This document shows positions 18,664 through 27,385 of a stretch of 64,000 nt of DNA, in pieces. The notes below the pieces were generated by a model. That model ran no database searches, was not told where the DNA came from, and saw nothing but the letters and a program-made list of their open reading frames with translations. Each line of letters opens with the position of its first letter. Positions within the stretch are counted from its first letter, which is position 1. This DNA comes from Ferruginibacter sp. (lineage in GTDB: Bacteria; Bacteroidota; Bacteroidia; Chitinophagales; Chitinophagaceae): contig JABFRP010000002.1 in assembly GCA_013141115.1 (NCBI GenBank), forward strand, positions 1,538,647 to 1,602,646, in the 5' to 3' direction. Made by a program: the position numbers and the translations under genes.

Positions 18664-18686
18664 TAATAAACTAATTAACGGATTAA

Positions 18687-19286
18687 CTATTCCGCTTCCG
18701 CCACCACTTCTTTTACTTCAGGTATCATACGTTTCATCATACCTTCAATACCTGCTTTAAGTGTTATGGTGCTTGAAGGGCAACCGCTGCAGCTTCCCTG
18801 CATGGCTAAGTTTACCACACCATTATCGTAACTTTTAAATTGTATAGCGCCGCCATCCATTTCAACAGCAGGCTTTACGTAATTTTCCAACAACTCTTTA
18901 ATGCGTTTTACTACATCATCATCATCGGCATTTACTTCATTGCTGTTAGGTGTTTTCATGCTGGCCACTTCCTCTTCATTCACCACGGCCTTGCCTTCTT
19001 CCAAATAATCTTTTAAGAATTGTTTAATGGTAGGAATTACATCCTGCCAATCGGCCATATCTGGTGTTTTTGTAAGCGTAACAAAATTGCTGGCTATAAA
19101 AACGGCTTTAATAAAAGGAAAAGTAAACAGCTCCTGCGCTAATGGTGATGGGCCTGCACTGGCTTCGTCTGCAAAATCAATACTCTTGCCGGGGTATAAT
19201 AATTTATTGGCCACAAACTTCATGGTTTCCGGGTTAGGCGTCATTTCGGTGTAGATACTAACTACGGTATTTCCTGTCTTTATCAT
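18687..19286 (-). CDS. nfu: Nfu-type iron-sulfur cluster carrier protein
   Basis: A 199-residue cytoplasmic protein with the Nfu N-terminal domain (about 1-90, TEMTPNPETMKFVANKLLYP) and a C-terminal NifU domain (about 120-195) with the cluster-binding CxxC in GSCSGCPSSTITLK. It should hold and pass on a [4Fe-4S] cluster to client enzymes such as the radical SAM protein MqnC. The ATG at 19286 (MIKTGNTVVS) is chosen over an in-frame one at 19322 because a TAnnTTTG element at 19317-19310 lies between them, so the longer reading frame would start upstream of its own promoter. Confidence 0.92.
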   Translation of the reverse strand: MIKTGNTVVSIYTEMTPNPETMKFVANKLLYPGKSIDFADEASAGPSPLAQELFTFPFIKAVFIASNFVTLTKTPDMADWQDVIPTIKQFLKDYLEEGKAVVNEEEVASMKTPNSNEVNADDDDVVKRIKELLENYVKPAVEMDGGAIQFKSYDNGVVNLAMQGSCSGCPSSTITLKAGIEGMMKRMIPEVKEVVAEAE

Positions 19287-19309
19287 AAAATGATATTTTA
19301 AATTCGGTA

Positions 19310-19317
19310 CAAATTTA
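19310..19317 (-). promoter_or_regulatory. Promoter -7 element of nfu
   Basis: TAAATTTG on the minus strand fits the Bacteroidota -7 consensus TAnnTTTG. It sits about 24 bases before the ATG at 19286, giving a short leader, and decides the nfu start. Confidence 0.7.
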
Positions 19318-19386
19318 GCCAAAAAAGGGCTGGTATTGGCTTAAAGAGACGTAAACGGGGATATTTTTCGGATTTCGAAAGGGTGA

Positions 19387-19463
19387 GTGGCACGCTGAGG
19401 CGCAGGGAACGCAGAGAAAAAATATTGTATTTACTCTGTTAGCTCCGTGCCTCTGCGTGACAC
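19387..19463. repeat. Imperfect inverted repeat between nfu and pcrA
   Basis: Two 30-base arms (19387-19416 and 19434-19463) are inverted copies of each other at 21 of 30 positions, starting GTGGCACGCTGAGGCGCAGG on the left. The spacer is AT-rich. The GC-rich arms stand out from their surroundings and resemble the dispersed 'GCAGAGGCGCAGAG' palindromes seen in many genomes. The element ends one base before the pcrA stop codon. Confidence 0.75.
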
Positions 19464-19464
19464 A

Positions 19465-21834
19465 TTACTCCACTATCCTCAACTTCGCATAATTCAACAT
19501 GATCTTCTTCTCTCCATTCAATTCAAAATTTACAGTAGCAATAGGATTATGTGCCGCACCTTCCATCTTCATCACTTCGCCAAAGCCAAATTTTTGATGC
19601 TCTACTTTTTGGCCGGCTTGCAAGTTACTGGTATCACTGGCTTCAAAATCTGCCGAAGGCGTATGCTCCACGGTTTTATTTTGTGGCTTTGTGGCTACAT
19701 AACTCGGCATAGTTGCTTTGCCCGGCGGAGCTCCATATTGCTTTTCGGCTTTTGCTGCCGCACTTGATTTGCCGCCCCAGGCATTGCTGCCACCACCGCT
19801 AAAACCACGGTTCATTCTTTCAAAAGCGTTGCCAGTATTGCCGGCATTTCGGGTGCCGCCGCCAGCATAACTTTTATCTAAATAGTCTTCCGGTATTTCT
19901 TCTAAAAAACGGCTGCTGTCGTTTTGTTGCAATTGCCCAAAGCGGTAGCGGGCATTGGCATACGTTAGCCACAATTTATCTTTAGCCCTGGTAATGGCTA
20001 CATAAAACAGGCGGCGTTCTTCTTCTAATTCTTCCCTGGTGTTAATGCTCATGGCACTGGGGAAAAGTGTTTCCTCCATACCACCAACAAACACTACCGG
20101 AAATTCTAATCCTTTAGCGGCATGTATCGTCATCAGTTTTACCACATCACTTTCCTGCTTATCATCATCAGCATCGGTAAGCAAAACAATTTGTTGCAGG
20201 TAGCCACCTAAACTTTTATCTCCCACTTCGCCATCTTCTTCGTTCATGGGGGTTTCGATAAACTCTTTAATTGAGTTCAGTAATTCCTGTACGTTTTCGT
20301 ATCGGGCAAGGCCTTCTACGGTTTTATCATTAAATAATTCTTTAACAATATTGGTGCTTTTGCCTACTAAAATTGAAACATCATACGCATTCTTTTTAGT
20401 CAACTCACTTTGAAACATTTTTATCATTGTTACAAAGTTGTCGATAGCTTCTAATGTTCCGCCTTTAAAACCATACATCGCTGCATTGCAAAAAACCTCC
20501 CACAGCGTTAAGTTATTTTCGTTAGCAAACAATACCGATTTGTCCATCGTTGTTTTACCAATGCCCCGTACCGGGTAATTAATAATACGTTTTAATGCTT
20601 CCTCATCTCTTGGGTTTACCACCACTCTTAAGTAAGCAATAAAATCTTTTACTTCTTTGCGTTGATAAAAACTCATACCTCCATAAATGCGGTAAGCAAT
20701 ACCCATGCGGCGCAAGGCTTCCTCAAAGCTGCGGCTTTGGGCATTGGTGCGGTATAAAATGGCAAAATCTTTATTGAAATAATGATTGCGTAGTTTTTGT
20801 TCCTGTATGGTATCGGCCACACATTTGCCTTCGTCATTATCCGTCATGGTACGCACTAAACGAATTTTTTCTCCCTGTTCATTATCAGTAAATAATTTTT
20901 TTTCTATCTGGTTTTTATTGTTGCCAATTACTTCGTTGGCCACACTTAAAATACTTTTAGTGCTGCGGTAATTTTGCTCCAGCTTTACCACTTTTACCTC
21001 GTCGTAATCTTTTTGAAACTGTAAAATGTTCTCTATAGTTGCTCCACGAAAACTGTAAATACTTTGTGCATCATCACCCACCACACAAACATTTTCGTGC
21101 ATTGCTCCCAGCAGTTTTATAATCTCGTACTGCGCTGTGTTGGTATCCTGGTACTCATCAATCATAATGTATTTAAACTTGCGTTGAAACTTGCTTAAGC
21201 TATCCGGATTGTTTTTTAACAGGATATACATTTTAAACAGCAGATCATCAAAATCCATAGCGCCGTTTTTAAAGCAGCGTTTTGCATACGCATCATAAAT
21301 TTGGCCAATGGCGGGGCGGTTGGCCCTCATATCTTCCTGCTGTAGCGCATAATCGTTCATGTATTCTGCCGGGCCTATTAAACTGTTTTTTGCCGACGAG
21401 ATGCGGTTATACACCACATTAGGTTTGTAATGTTTATCATCCAGATCCATTTCCTTGATCACCGTTTTTACCACGCTTTTGGCATCATCAGTATCGTAAA
21501 TGGTAAAATTATTGGGATAGCCAATTTTGTTGGCTTCGCCTCTTAAAATACGTGCAAATACACTATGAAAAGTACCGATGTATAAATTTCTGGCTTCGGT
21601 ATTACCCAAAACTTTTTCTACCCTTTCCTTCATTTCGGCTGCGGCTTTGTTGGTAAATGTAAGCGCCAGTATATTAAAGCTATCTACATGATGGTAACCC
21701 ATCAGGTGGGCAATACGGGTGGTTAATACCTTGGTTTTGCCGCTGCCAGCACCGGCAATGATCATTATCGGTCCGTCTTTATGTTCTACCGCTGTTCTTT
21801 GGGGTTCGTTAAGTTCGTCTAAATATTTTGGCAT
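19465..21834 (-). CDS. pcrA: UvrD/PcrA-family superfamily 1 DNA helicase
   Basis: A 789-residue 3'-5' DNA helicase. All SF1 motifs can be seen: Walker A (IIAGAGSGKTKVLTTR), DEYQDT, VVGDDAQSIYSFRGA, the QNYRST motif, TIHAAKGLEFPVVFVGG and LFYVAITRAKDKLWL. A disordered Gly/Ala/Asn-rich linker precedes a C-terminal domain of about 50 residues (GQKVEHQKFGFGEV ... LNYAKLRIVE), the Tudor-like part that contacts RNA polymerase in PcrA. It acts in repair and replication restart. The N-terminus MPKYLDELNEPQRTAV matches the family. A promoter element ends only 5 bases before the ATG, so the message may be almost leaderless. Confidence 0.96.
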   Translation of the reverse strand: MPKYLDELNEPQRTAVEHKDGPIMIIAGAGSGKTKVLTTRIAHLMGYHHVDSFNILALTFTNKAAAEMKERVEKVLGNTEARNLYIGTFHSVFARILRGEANKIGYPNNFTIYDTDDAKSVVKTVIKEMDLDDKHYKPNVVYNRISSAKNSLIGPAEYMNDYALQQEDMRANRPAIGQIYDAYAKRCFKNGAMDFDDLLFKMYILLKNNPDSLSKFQRKFKYIMIDEYQDTNTAQYEIIKLLGAMHENVCVVGDDAQSIYSFRGATIENILQFQKDYDEVKVVKLEQNYRSTKSILSVANEVIGNNKNQIEKKLFTDNEQGEKIRLVRTMTDNDEGKCVADTIQEQKLRNHYFNKDFAILYRTNAQSRSFEEALRRMGIAYRIYGGMSFYQRKEVKDFIAYLRVVVNPRDEEALKRIINYPVRGIGKTTMDKSVLFANENNLTLWEVFCNAAMYGFKGGTLEAIDNFVTMIKMFQSELTKKNAYDVSILVGKSTNIVKELFNDKTVEGLARYENVQELLNSIKEFIETPMNEEDGEVGDKSLGGYLQQIVLLTDADDDKQESDVVKLMTIHAAKGLEFPVVFVGGMEETLFPSAMSINTREELEEERRLFYVAITRAKDKLWLTYANARYRFGQLQQNDSSRFLEEIPEDYLDKSYAGGGTRNAGNTGNAFERMNRGFSGGGSNAWGGKSSAAAKAEKQYGAPPGKATMPSYVATKPQNKTVEHTPSADFEASDTSNLQAGQKVEHQKFGFGEVMKMEGAAHNPIATVNFELNGEKKIMLNYAKLRIVE

Positions 21835-21838
21835 GCGG

Positions 21839-21846
21839 CAAAGTTA
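21839..21846 (-). promoter_or_regulatory. Promoter -7 element of pcrA
   Basis: TAACTTTG on the minus strand matches TAnnTTTG and lies immediately upstream of the pcrA ATG at 21834. The implied start of transcription falls at or next to the start codon. Confidence 0.65.
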
Positions 21847-21927
21847 CGAAAGGTAGATTTGGGGTGGTGGTGTGTGAGGAAATAAATGTGGGGAAACTCC
21901 ATTTTATAATTTTAAGAAAATATAAGG

Positions 21928-22752
21928 TTACAAATTTCGGTAAGGATTATATTCTTGGATATTTATCTTTAGCCCCAAACTTAATGACAGTGACTTAAAG
22001 ATAAAGTGAGAGAAAGTATTTAACCAATTTATCAACTCACTTGCTCTATCCATTTCGATGTATATACATATACTTTTTCCAATTTGCTTTCTTTTAAAAA
22101 AACGATCAAACATTAAATTTGCTTTTTGTTCGTTTATGTAATTTAAGAAAGATGGTGAAATTACCTTTCTGTTATGAACTAGTGTATGCCTAATCATTGA
22201 AATAAGATCAAACCACTGAGTTATACTAACACCATAAATATTTCTATACTCAAAATCTCTAAAATGATCTGAAAGTTTTCTTACAGTATGTATTAATCCT
22301 TTATTATTTATTTTTTGATTCCTTTTTATTATATCCCTTATTTCAACTCTAATCAAAGGAGTTTGATTCTCGATTAGCTTAAGTTCTAAAAGTTTTTCTT
22401 GGTTGAAAAAAAGATACTCAGTTAAAATCTCAACAAAATAGTTCTCAAGTGCTTCATAACATTGAGATACAGCATAACAACATCTTTCGTTCATGATTTT
22501 TTCAACCTCTTCATCGAGTGTAGAAAGATTAACACTATAAGAATAATCAGGTGTAAATAAGTTTTCTTCAGCACCAATTAAAGAAATATCTCTAAAACAA
22601 GTAATTGCTTCAAATATCATTCTTTCCTTCTGGCCTTCTTTTATTTTTTTAGCACCAATCTCAATAAGGCTTTTCGACATGCGTAATTTACTCTCTATTG
22701 AAAGTATTTCTTCATAATAATTTTCTAGAACAGGTAAAAGATAATTTTTCAT
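21928..22752 (-). CDS. HEPN-like protein of unknown function
   Basis: A 274-residue, mostly helical protein. The ATG at 22752 (MKNYLLPVLENYYEE) is preferred over an in-frame one at 22800 that lies within dinD. Residues 179-200 read QWFDLISMIRHTLVHNRKVI, with Arg188-x4-His193, the RX4-6H motif of HEPN ribonuclease and nucleotide-binding domains, in the usual place at the start of a helix. A preceding helix (NERCCYAVSQCYEALENYFV) would pack against it. The gene follows dinD by 13 bases and the DNA is noticeably AT-rich. HEPN proteins are common in toxin-antitoxin and phage defence loci. Catalysis is not proven. Confidence 0.6.
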   Translation of the reverse strand: MKNYLLPVLENYYEEILSIESKLRMSKSLIEIGAKKIKEGQKERMIFEAITCFRDISLIGAEENLFTPDYSYSVNLSTLDEEVEKIMNERCCYAVSQCYEALENYFVEILTEYLFFNQEKLLELKLIENQTPLIRVEIRDIIKRNQKINNKGLIHTVRKLSDHFRDFEYRNIYGVSITQWFDLISMIRHTLVHNRKVISPSFLNYINEQKANLMFDRFFKRKQIGKSICIYIEMDRASELINWLNTFSHFIFKSLSLSLGLKINIQEYNPYRNL

Positions 22753-22765
22753 TTTTCTACTAAAT

Positions 22766-23587
22766 TTATTTCTCAATCCCTTTCTTCTTTTTCCCTTCAA
22801 CCTTCTTTATGCTTTCTGTAGTTGGTAAATCTTCTGGCATTGTGCCTCCCAAATCTTTAATAGTTTGCCTTACTTTTTTACCTACTTCCAAATGCGTTTG
22901 GTTAGCATTGTCTTTTCCTTTCACTTTATCCCGTTTCAATTTTTCTTCAGTTTGTGTGGCACGAAAAAGATTAGCTGCTAATTCTGTACTACCCATATGG
23001 TCTAAAATTCCCTGGCTCTTTTTTAATCCTTTCTTTTTATGAATGCCTTTTGCATCAAGCCCATTATACAAACCCATATAACCATAGTTTTGAAAAATGA
23101 CATATTCCTGTGGTTGTATAACTCCAGCGACTTTTGCAGCATCCGCTAATTGTTTGTTGTGCTCTGCCATTTCTTTACGCAAAAACAAACGTTTCTCTTC
23201 TTCGCTACCCAGTTTTTCAAAAGCATCTTCCAGTAATTCCTGCTTTCGGGTTTGTATGGCAAAGTAGGTTTGTCCTAAAGCCACCACTTCTTTTGATGGG
23301 TAGGCATTTTGTATAATTAAATAACAAGCATAACGTGTTAAATGTAGGTCGCCAATATCTCTGGTTGCACCTGACCCAATCTCTACCATTTTCTCCACAC
23401 GGGGAAAATGGTTTTGTGCAGACTGGCCGCTGTTTTCACAGGCTTCCCTTGCTTTTGTAATTACATTTAAAAACTTGTCCCATTTAATATATTCTAAAGC
23501 TGTAAAAAGCTCTCTTGCACTCCAGTATTCCTGGCCAATTTCATTGGTCTTTTTTATTTGTTCAAAAATTGCCGATTGCTTATTCAT
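22766..23587 (-). CDS. dinD: DNA damage-inducible protein D (DinD) family
   Basis: A 273-residue protein matching DinD along its length. The N-terminal BRO-like part has YWSARELFTALEYIKWDKFLN and HFPRVEKMVEIGSGATRDIG, then DLHLTRYACYLIIQNAYPSK. The centre has QEYVIFQNYGYMGLYNGLDA, and the tail is Lys-rich. In E. coli DinD is SOS-induced and inhibits RecA-mediated strand exchange; a similar effect on the RecA encoded at 27444 is possible but inferred. It has its own TAnnTTTG promoter, and is followed by a HEPN-like gene likely in the same transcript. Confidence 0.88.
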   Translation of the reverse strand: MNKQSAIFEQIKKTNEIGQEYWSARELFTALEYIKWDKFLNVITKAREACENSGQSAQNHFPRVEKMVEIGSGATRDIGDLHLTRYACYLIIQNAYPSKEVVALGQTYFAIQTRKQELLEDAFEKLGSEEEKRLFLRKEMAEHNKQLADAAKVAGVIQPQEYVIFQNYGYMGLYNGLDAKGIHKKKGLKKSQGILDHMGSTELAANLFRATQTEEKLKRDKVKGKDNANQTHLEVGKKVRQTIKDLGGTMPEDLPTTESIKKVEGKKKKGIEK

Positions 23588-23613
23588 AAATATAAATGCT
23601 AATAATGTTAGAA

Positions 23614-23621
23614 CAAATTTA
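23614..23621 (-). promoter_or_regulatory. Promoter -7 element of dinD
   Basis: TAAATTTG on the minus strand matches TAnnTTTG and lies 27 bases upstream of the dinD ATG. No recognisable LexA box was seen beside it. Confidence 0.6.
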
Positions 23622-23822
23622 CTAAATTATTTGACATTAATTAAATATTTTCATTATCCCTTTTTCCAATATTTAGTACCATAAATAAGTTGCTTGTACT
23701 TTTCAAACGCTGCTATAGAACTCTTTCTATAAAAAAAAGGTTCAACTGCTACAAGCCTTTACTTTTTTTTAACAAATCTTTACTGTGTTTAAAATCCGTT
23801 GTCTAACCTTAAAAAAAATCCT

Positions 23823-24410
23823 ATGAACAGTCACACCGAAATGTCGGATGAGAAATTAATCCAGTTTTATCTCAATGGTAATCCACAGGCACTTGCAACA
23901 CTGGTAGAATTGTATAAAGACAGAATTTACTGCTCTATTTTTACCATGGTACAGGATAAATATGTTGCAGAAGAAATTTTCCGGGATGTGTTTATCACTA
24001 TTATTAATAACCTGCTGGCCGGCAAAACTGCCGAGGATGGTGATTTTTTGCAATGGGCCACGCAAACAGCCCATCATTTATGCATTGAGCATAGCCGCAA
24101 AACAAAATTGGCCATGATCATCAATAATAGCAGCCCTGCTGATAGTATAGAAGAAGCCATTAATTTTTCGGTACCGGTATCGTTACCCAATACTATATAC
24201 CACGATAGCCATGGTAAAATAAAAAGCATGATAGCATTGCTGCCTGATGAACAACGGGAAGTGATTGCCCTGAACCATTATGCAGGATTAAGTTTTAAAG
24301 AGATAGCCGGTATTATGAAATGCAGCCTTACTACTGCATTGGATACTATGAAGTATGGGCTTAACAACCTGCGAAAATTAATGACAGAAAAGGAAATTGT
24401 ATTGCGCTAA
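23823..24410 (+). CDS. ECF-type sigma factor, diverged paralog
   Basis: A 195-residue sigma-70 family protein of the ECF class with regions 2 (about 20-90) and 4 (about 140-190). Start ATG 23823 (MNSHTEMSDEKLIQFYLNG) is preferred to an in-frame TTG at 23799. Compared with the next gene, several usually conserved residues have changed: ATQTAHHLCIEHSRK in region 2 in place of AMRIAHNLCVDHFRK, and IALNHYAG with TTALDTMKYGL in the region 4 helix-turn-helix in place of IILRHFAD and NTALGRMRYAL. It may therefore have altered promoter choice or weaker activity. No anti-sigma gene is adjacent. Confidence 0.82.
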   Translation: MNSHTEMSDEKLIQFYLNGNPQALATLVELYKDRIYCSIFTMVQDKYVAEEIFRDVFITIINNLLAGKTAEDGDFLQWATQTAHHLCIEHSRKTKLAMIINNSSPADSIEEAINFSVPVSLPNTIYHDSHGKIKSMIALLPDEQREVIALNHYAGLSFKEIAGIMKCSLTTALDTMKYGLNNLRKLMTEKEIVLR

Positions 24411-24565
24411 AATTGTACGCCTTGGTTTTTAAAATGAGCCGTACCATTAATAAACAATAGTAGTAATCCTACAATAAAAAAATTCAGTAACCTACAAAAT
24501 ATAACAACAGCATTTTAGAAATTCGTTAAAGCATTTATTTAATACCTAACATCCAAATCTATTTT

Positions 24566-25147
24566 ATGAAAAGCACTATTACCCTAACAGACGAACAGCT
24601 TGTTCGATTATTTATTGACGGTGAATCCCAGGCGTTGGAAATTTTAATTAACCGCCATAAGAACAGGATCTTTACTTCTATTTATTTATTTGTAAAAGAT
24701 AAGTATTTGGCAGAAGATCTTTTTCAGGATCTGTTTATCAAGATAATTGAAAACCTGAGATCTAAAAATTACAAAGAAGAAAACAAATTTGTACAATGGG
24801 CAATGCGGATAGCACACAATCTTTGTGTGGATCATTTTAGAAAAATTAAAAGCGGGCCAATTATTAAAACCAGCGACGACAGAGACATTTTTGATGTACT
24901 GGATTTTAAAGAAGTAAATGCGGAACACAAAATTATTACACAGCAAAGCCACAAGCAGGTTATGCAAATGGTTAGCTTATTACCCGAAGAACAACGGGAA
25001 GTAATTATACTGCGTCACTTTGCAGATTTAAAATTTAAAGAAATTGCCGATATACTGCAATGCAGTGTTAATACCGCATTGGGCCGCATGCGCTATGCCC
25101 TTTTAAACATGAGAAAGATGATGCAGGAAAAACAACTGGCTTTATAA
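24566..25147 (+). CDS. ECF-type RNA polymerase sigma factor
   Basis: A 193-residue ECF sigma factor. Region 2 contains DKYLAEDLFQDLFIKIIENL and FVQWAMRIAHNLCVDHFRK; region 4 contains LLPEEQREVIILRHFADLKF, then KEIADILQCSVNTALGRMRY, the helix-turn-helix that reads the -35 element. It is a tandem duplicate of the gene 155 bases upstream but keeps the consensus residues, so it is more likely to be the fully active copy. A good terminator follows. The stimulus and regulon cannot be inferred from the neighbours. Confidence 0.9.
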   Translation: MKSTITLTDEQLVRLFIDGESQALEILINRHKNRIFTSIYLFVKDKYLAEDLFQDLFIKIIENLRSKNYKEENKFVQWAMRIAHNLCVDHFRKIKSGPIIKTSDDRDIFDVLDFKEVNAEHKIITQQSHKQVMQMVSLLPEEQREVIILRHFADLKFKEIADILQCSVNTALGRMRYALLNMRKMMQEKQLAL

Positions 25148-25172
25148 AGTTTGATAAGGTTTATTTTTTGAT

Positions 25173-25210
25173 AAATTTAAGAGCTTGCCTGATGGCAGGC
25201 TTTTAAATTT
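25173..25210 (+). terminator. Terminator after the sigma factor pair
   Basis: A long stem AAATTTAAGAGCTTGCC / GGCAGGCTTTTAAATTT with a TGAT loop, one G-U pair and one irregular step near the middle, is rich in T on its 3' side. It lies 26 bases after the sigma gene stop. Confidence 0.75.
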
Positions 25211-25252
25211 AAAACATAATGAGTATATTTAATATTATTAAACCATACTATT

Positions 25253-26800
25253 ATGCCTTTCTTCGATTTTCATTGCCATCCAGGGTTAAAGCCACAGTTT
25301 TCTGATCCACAAACAAAACCATCTCCCTGGGATTTTATTAATGCCAAACTTGCACTGGCAAAAGATGTTAAGCTGAGCATCAACAAACTCTTTAATGAAA
25401 CATTAAATTCTCAAAGCAACCTTACCCAGTTACTACAAAACGATGTAAAACTGATTGGCATAATACTACATGCGCCGGAGCAAAAAATTGGACAAGGTCT
25501 GAGCGAAAAGAAAATTGTAAACAAAGGCAGTGTAAATCTTATTGATAAAAAACAGCTGGCTTACCTGGCATCGGGCATACATAGTTTTGAATTGATACAA
25601 GAAGAATTGACTTGGTTGCAAGAGGCTGTGCCGGCAATACCTAATGCTAAATTTAAAATTGTAAGTACCACAGCCGACTTTGACGAAGCCGATAACAATA
25701 CCGTTTTTGGTGCTATAATAGTAGAAGGGCTGCATTGCTTTTTTAATGATCCTAATGCATTAGATGCAAAGGAAAAATTTCTCAGCAATTTTAACAGCTT
25801 TACCAATGATAATACTGTGGTGGCAATAAATGTTTGCCACATGCAGCAAAATCCCTTTTGTAATCATGCACATGGTATACAGTTTATAAACCCTGCTTAT
25901 TTTTATCCAACCAGAACAGGCATTACTCCATGGGGCAAAGAAGTAATTCAGTTAATGATTGATAAAAAAATTTTAGTTGATATTAAGCACATGAGTTTAA
26001 AAACCCGGTGGCAATTGTACAGTTGGTTTAAGGATGCTAATGACGAAACAAAATTTAATCAACCTATTATTTGTACCCACGCAGGAACAACAGGATTATC
26101 TATAAGAGACAGGGCGAAATTTTTGCTGAATAAACCAGCAGATAAAGGCTTGGTATATGAAGTGGCTTATTTAAAGCCAAGAAGCAAACACGATGCTGAA
26201 TGCTATCATAATTGCAGCAGTATTAATTTGTATGATGAGGATATTGTAAACATCTTTTTATCCGGTGGTATAATTGGCCTTTCATTCGACCAACGTATTT
26301 TGGGTTTTGCGGATGAAAATGTTTTGCTGAATGTAACAGTACCGCATGATGTGGAATACATCAGCCACATGGAAGCCGATTTCTTTTTAGGGCCTGACCC
26401 CACAGCATTGCCTGTATGGCCTGATGATACAGATGTATGGGCCAGCGAAGATTTTGAAAATCTTGATCCATCACTATATGTAGATATGCACCGCAGGTTT
26501 TTAATCAACAATATTGTTCATATTTTATGGGTAGCCAATAATCATCCGTTAATAGATATTAAAAAAGCAGCCAAACAAATTTGTATTGGCACCGACTTTG
26601 ACGGTTTGATAAATGCCATTGACTGCTGCAAAGATGCGAACGGGTTAGAGCAATTAAAAAAAGATATGAAAGAAGGATTGATTGATCTGCTAACTGCCGA
26701 TGGAATAATTGCAATTAATGTTGATCAGTTTTTAGGTGATATTTTTTATAATAACGGTAAAAATTTTATTTTAAACAGAGTGCAAATAATGAAAGGTTGA
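25253..26800 (+). CDS. Membrane dipeptidase-like (peptidase M19) amidohydrolase
   Basis: A 515-residue protein of the M19 renal-dipeptidase type without a clear signal peptide. Metal-site landmarks of the amidohydrolase barrel can be seen: FFDFHCHPGLKP at the start (His7, His9), VDIKHMSLKTRW, PIICTHAGTTGLS with a His, and ICIGTDFDGLINA near the end with the Asp pair expected for M19. Family members cleave dipeptides or related amides. The protein is longer than most (usual length about 350-420), mainly in its middle region (320-400). It stands alone between two terminators. The physiological substrate is not known. Confidence 0.78.
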   Translation: MPFFDFHCHPGLKPQFSDPQTKPSPWDFINAKLALAKDVKLSINKLFNETLNSQSNLTQLLQNDVKLIGIILHAPEQKIGQGLSEKKIVNKGSVNLIDKKQLAYLASGIHSFELIQEELTWLQEAVPAIPNAKFKIVSTTADFDEADNNTVFGAIIVEGLHCFFNDPNALDAKEKFLSNFNSFTNDNTVVAINVCHMQQNPFCNHAHGIQFINPAYFYPTRTGITPWGKEVIQLMIDKKILVDIKHMSLKTRWQLYSWFKDANDETKFNQPIICTHAGTTGLSIRDRAKFLLNKPADKGLVYEVAYLKPRSKHDAECYHNCSSINLYDEDIVNIFLSGGIIGLSFDQRILGFADENVLLNVTVPHDVEYISHMEADFFLGPDPTALPVWPDDTDVWASEDFENLDPSLYVDMHRRFLINNIVHILWVANNHPLIDIKKAAKQICIGTDFDGLINAIDCCKDANGLEQLKKDMKEGLIDLLTADGIIAINVDQFLGDIFYNNGKNFILNRVQIMKG

Positions 26801-26871
26801 TCATCATTTTGTCGGCTATAGTTTTTAGTAAATGTAAAAATAGGCTAGTAATTAATAAAGTACTTTTTAAC

Positions 26872-26900
26872 ATACCGCCTTTATCAGGCGGTATTTTTTT
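26872..26900 (+). terminator. Terminator of the M19-like gene
   Basis: A perfect 9-bp stem ATACCGCCT / AGGCGGTAT with a TTATC loop is followed by a run of seven T. Confidence 0.88.
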
Positions 26901-27275
26901 GCAAACCTTCAGCAGGTTCACATGCTTGTATTGGGTATAAAAATAAAACGGTTAAGCTCGAATATTCTAGTTAAGCCTTACTAAACTAGTTACAAAATTT
27001 AACACCGAAGGCAGGGGTAATTATTTTAATATCACCAGTTTTATTAAAATAATAAAATATATCAAGGCCTAAAAAGGTGTTTTCACCCCCAAAAATTACC
27101 ACTTTGTGGTATTGTTTAGATGAAAAAACTAACCTCTCTTTGTGTTTTACATTAATAATTACACCCTTTACAAACTGAGCATATATAAATATTATTGTTG
27201 AAGGCCCGTATTTAAGCCTTAACCTGAAAACTTCGAGAAATAGCCTTAGTAGATTTTTCTCATGCTTGAACACAG

Positions 27276-27310
27276 CCTGTCCCGGTTCCCCGGGATGGGT
27301 TTTTTATTTT
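27276..27310 (+). terminator. Strong terminator without an obvious gene upstream
   Basis: A 10-bp stem (27276-27285 with 27290-27299, including two wobble pairs) with a TTCC loop is followed by TTTTTTATTTT. It faces plus-strand transcripts arriving from the gene-poor interval. Confidence 0.75.
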
Positions 27311-27377
27311 GGCAACTAACACTAAATAAATTATCAAAAAAATACTAAAATAATTAGTGTTAATAAAATAAAACTAT

Positions 27378-27385
27378 TATCTTTG
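27378..27385 (+). promoter_or_regulatory. Promoter -7 element of recA
   Basis: TATCTTTG matches TAnnTTTG. It lies 58 bases before the recA ATG, giving a leader of about 50 bases, longer than that of most genes here. A TTAG sits near the expected -33 position. Confidence 0.65.

Noticed and set aside
26986..27273. A 95-codon minus-strand frame upstream of recA.
   Set aside because: It starts with GTG, has no recognised domain and no promoter, and overlaps the interval before a plus-strand terminator. It may still be real, but the support is too weak.
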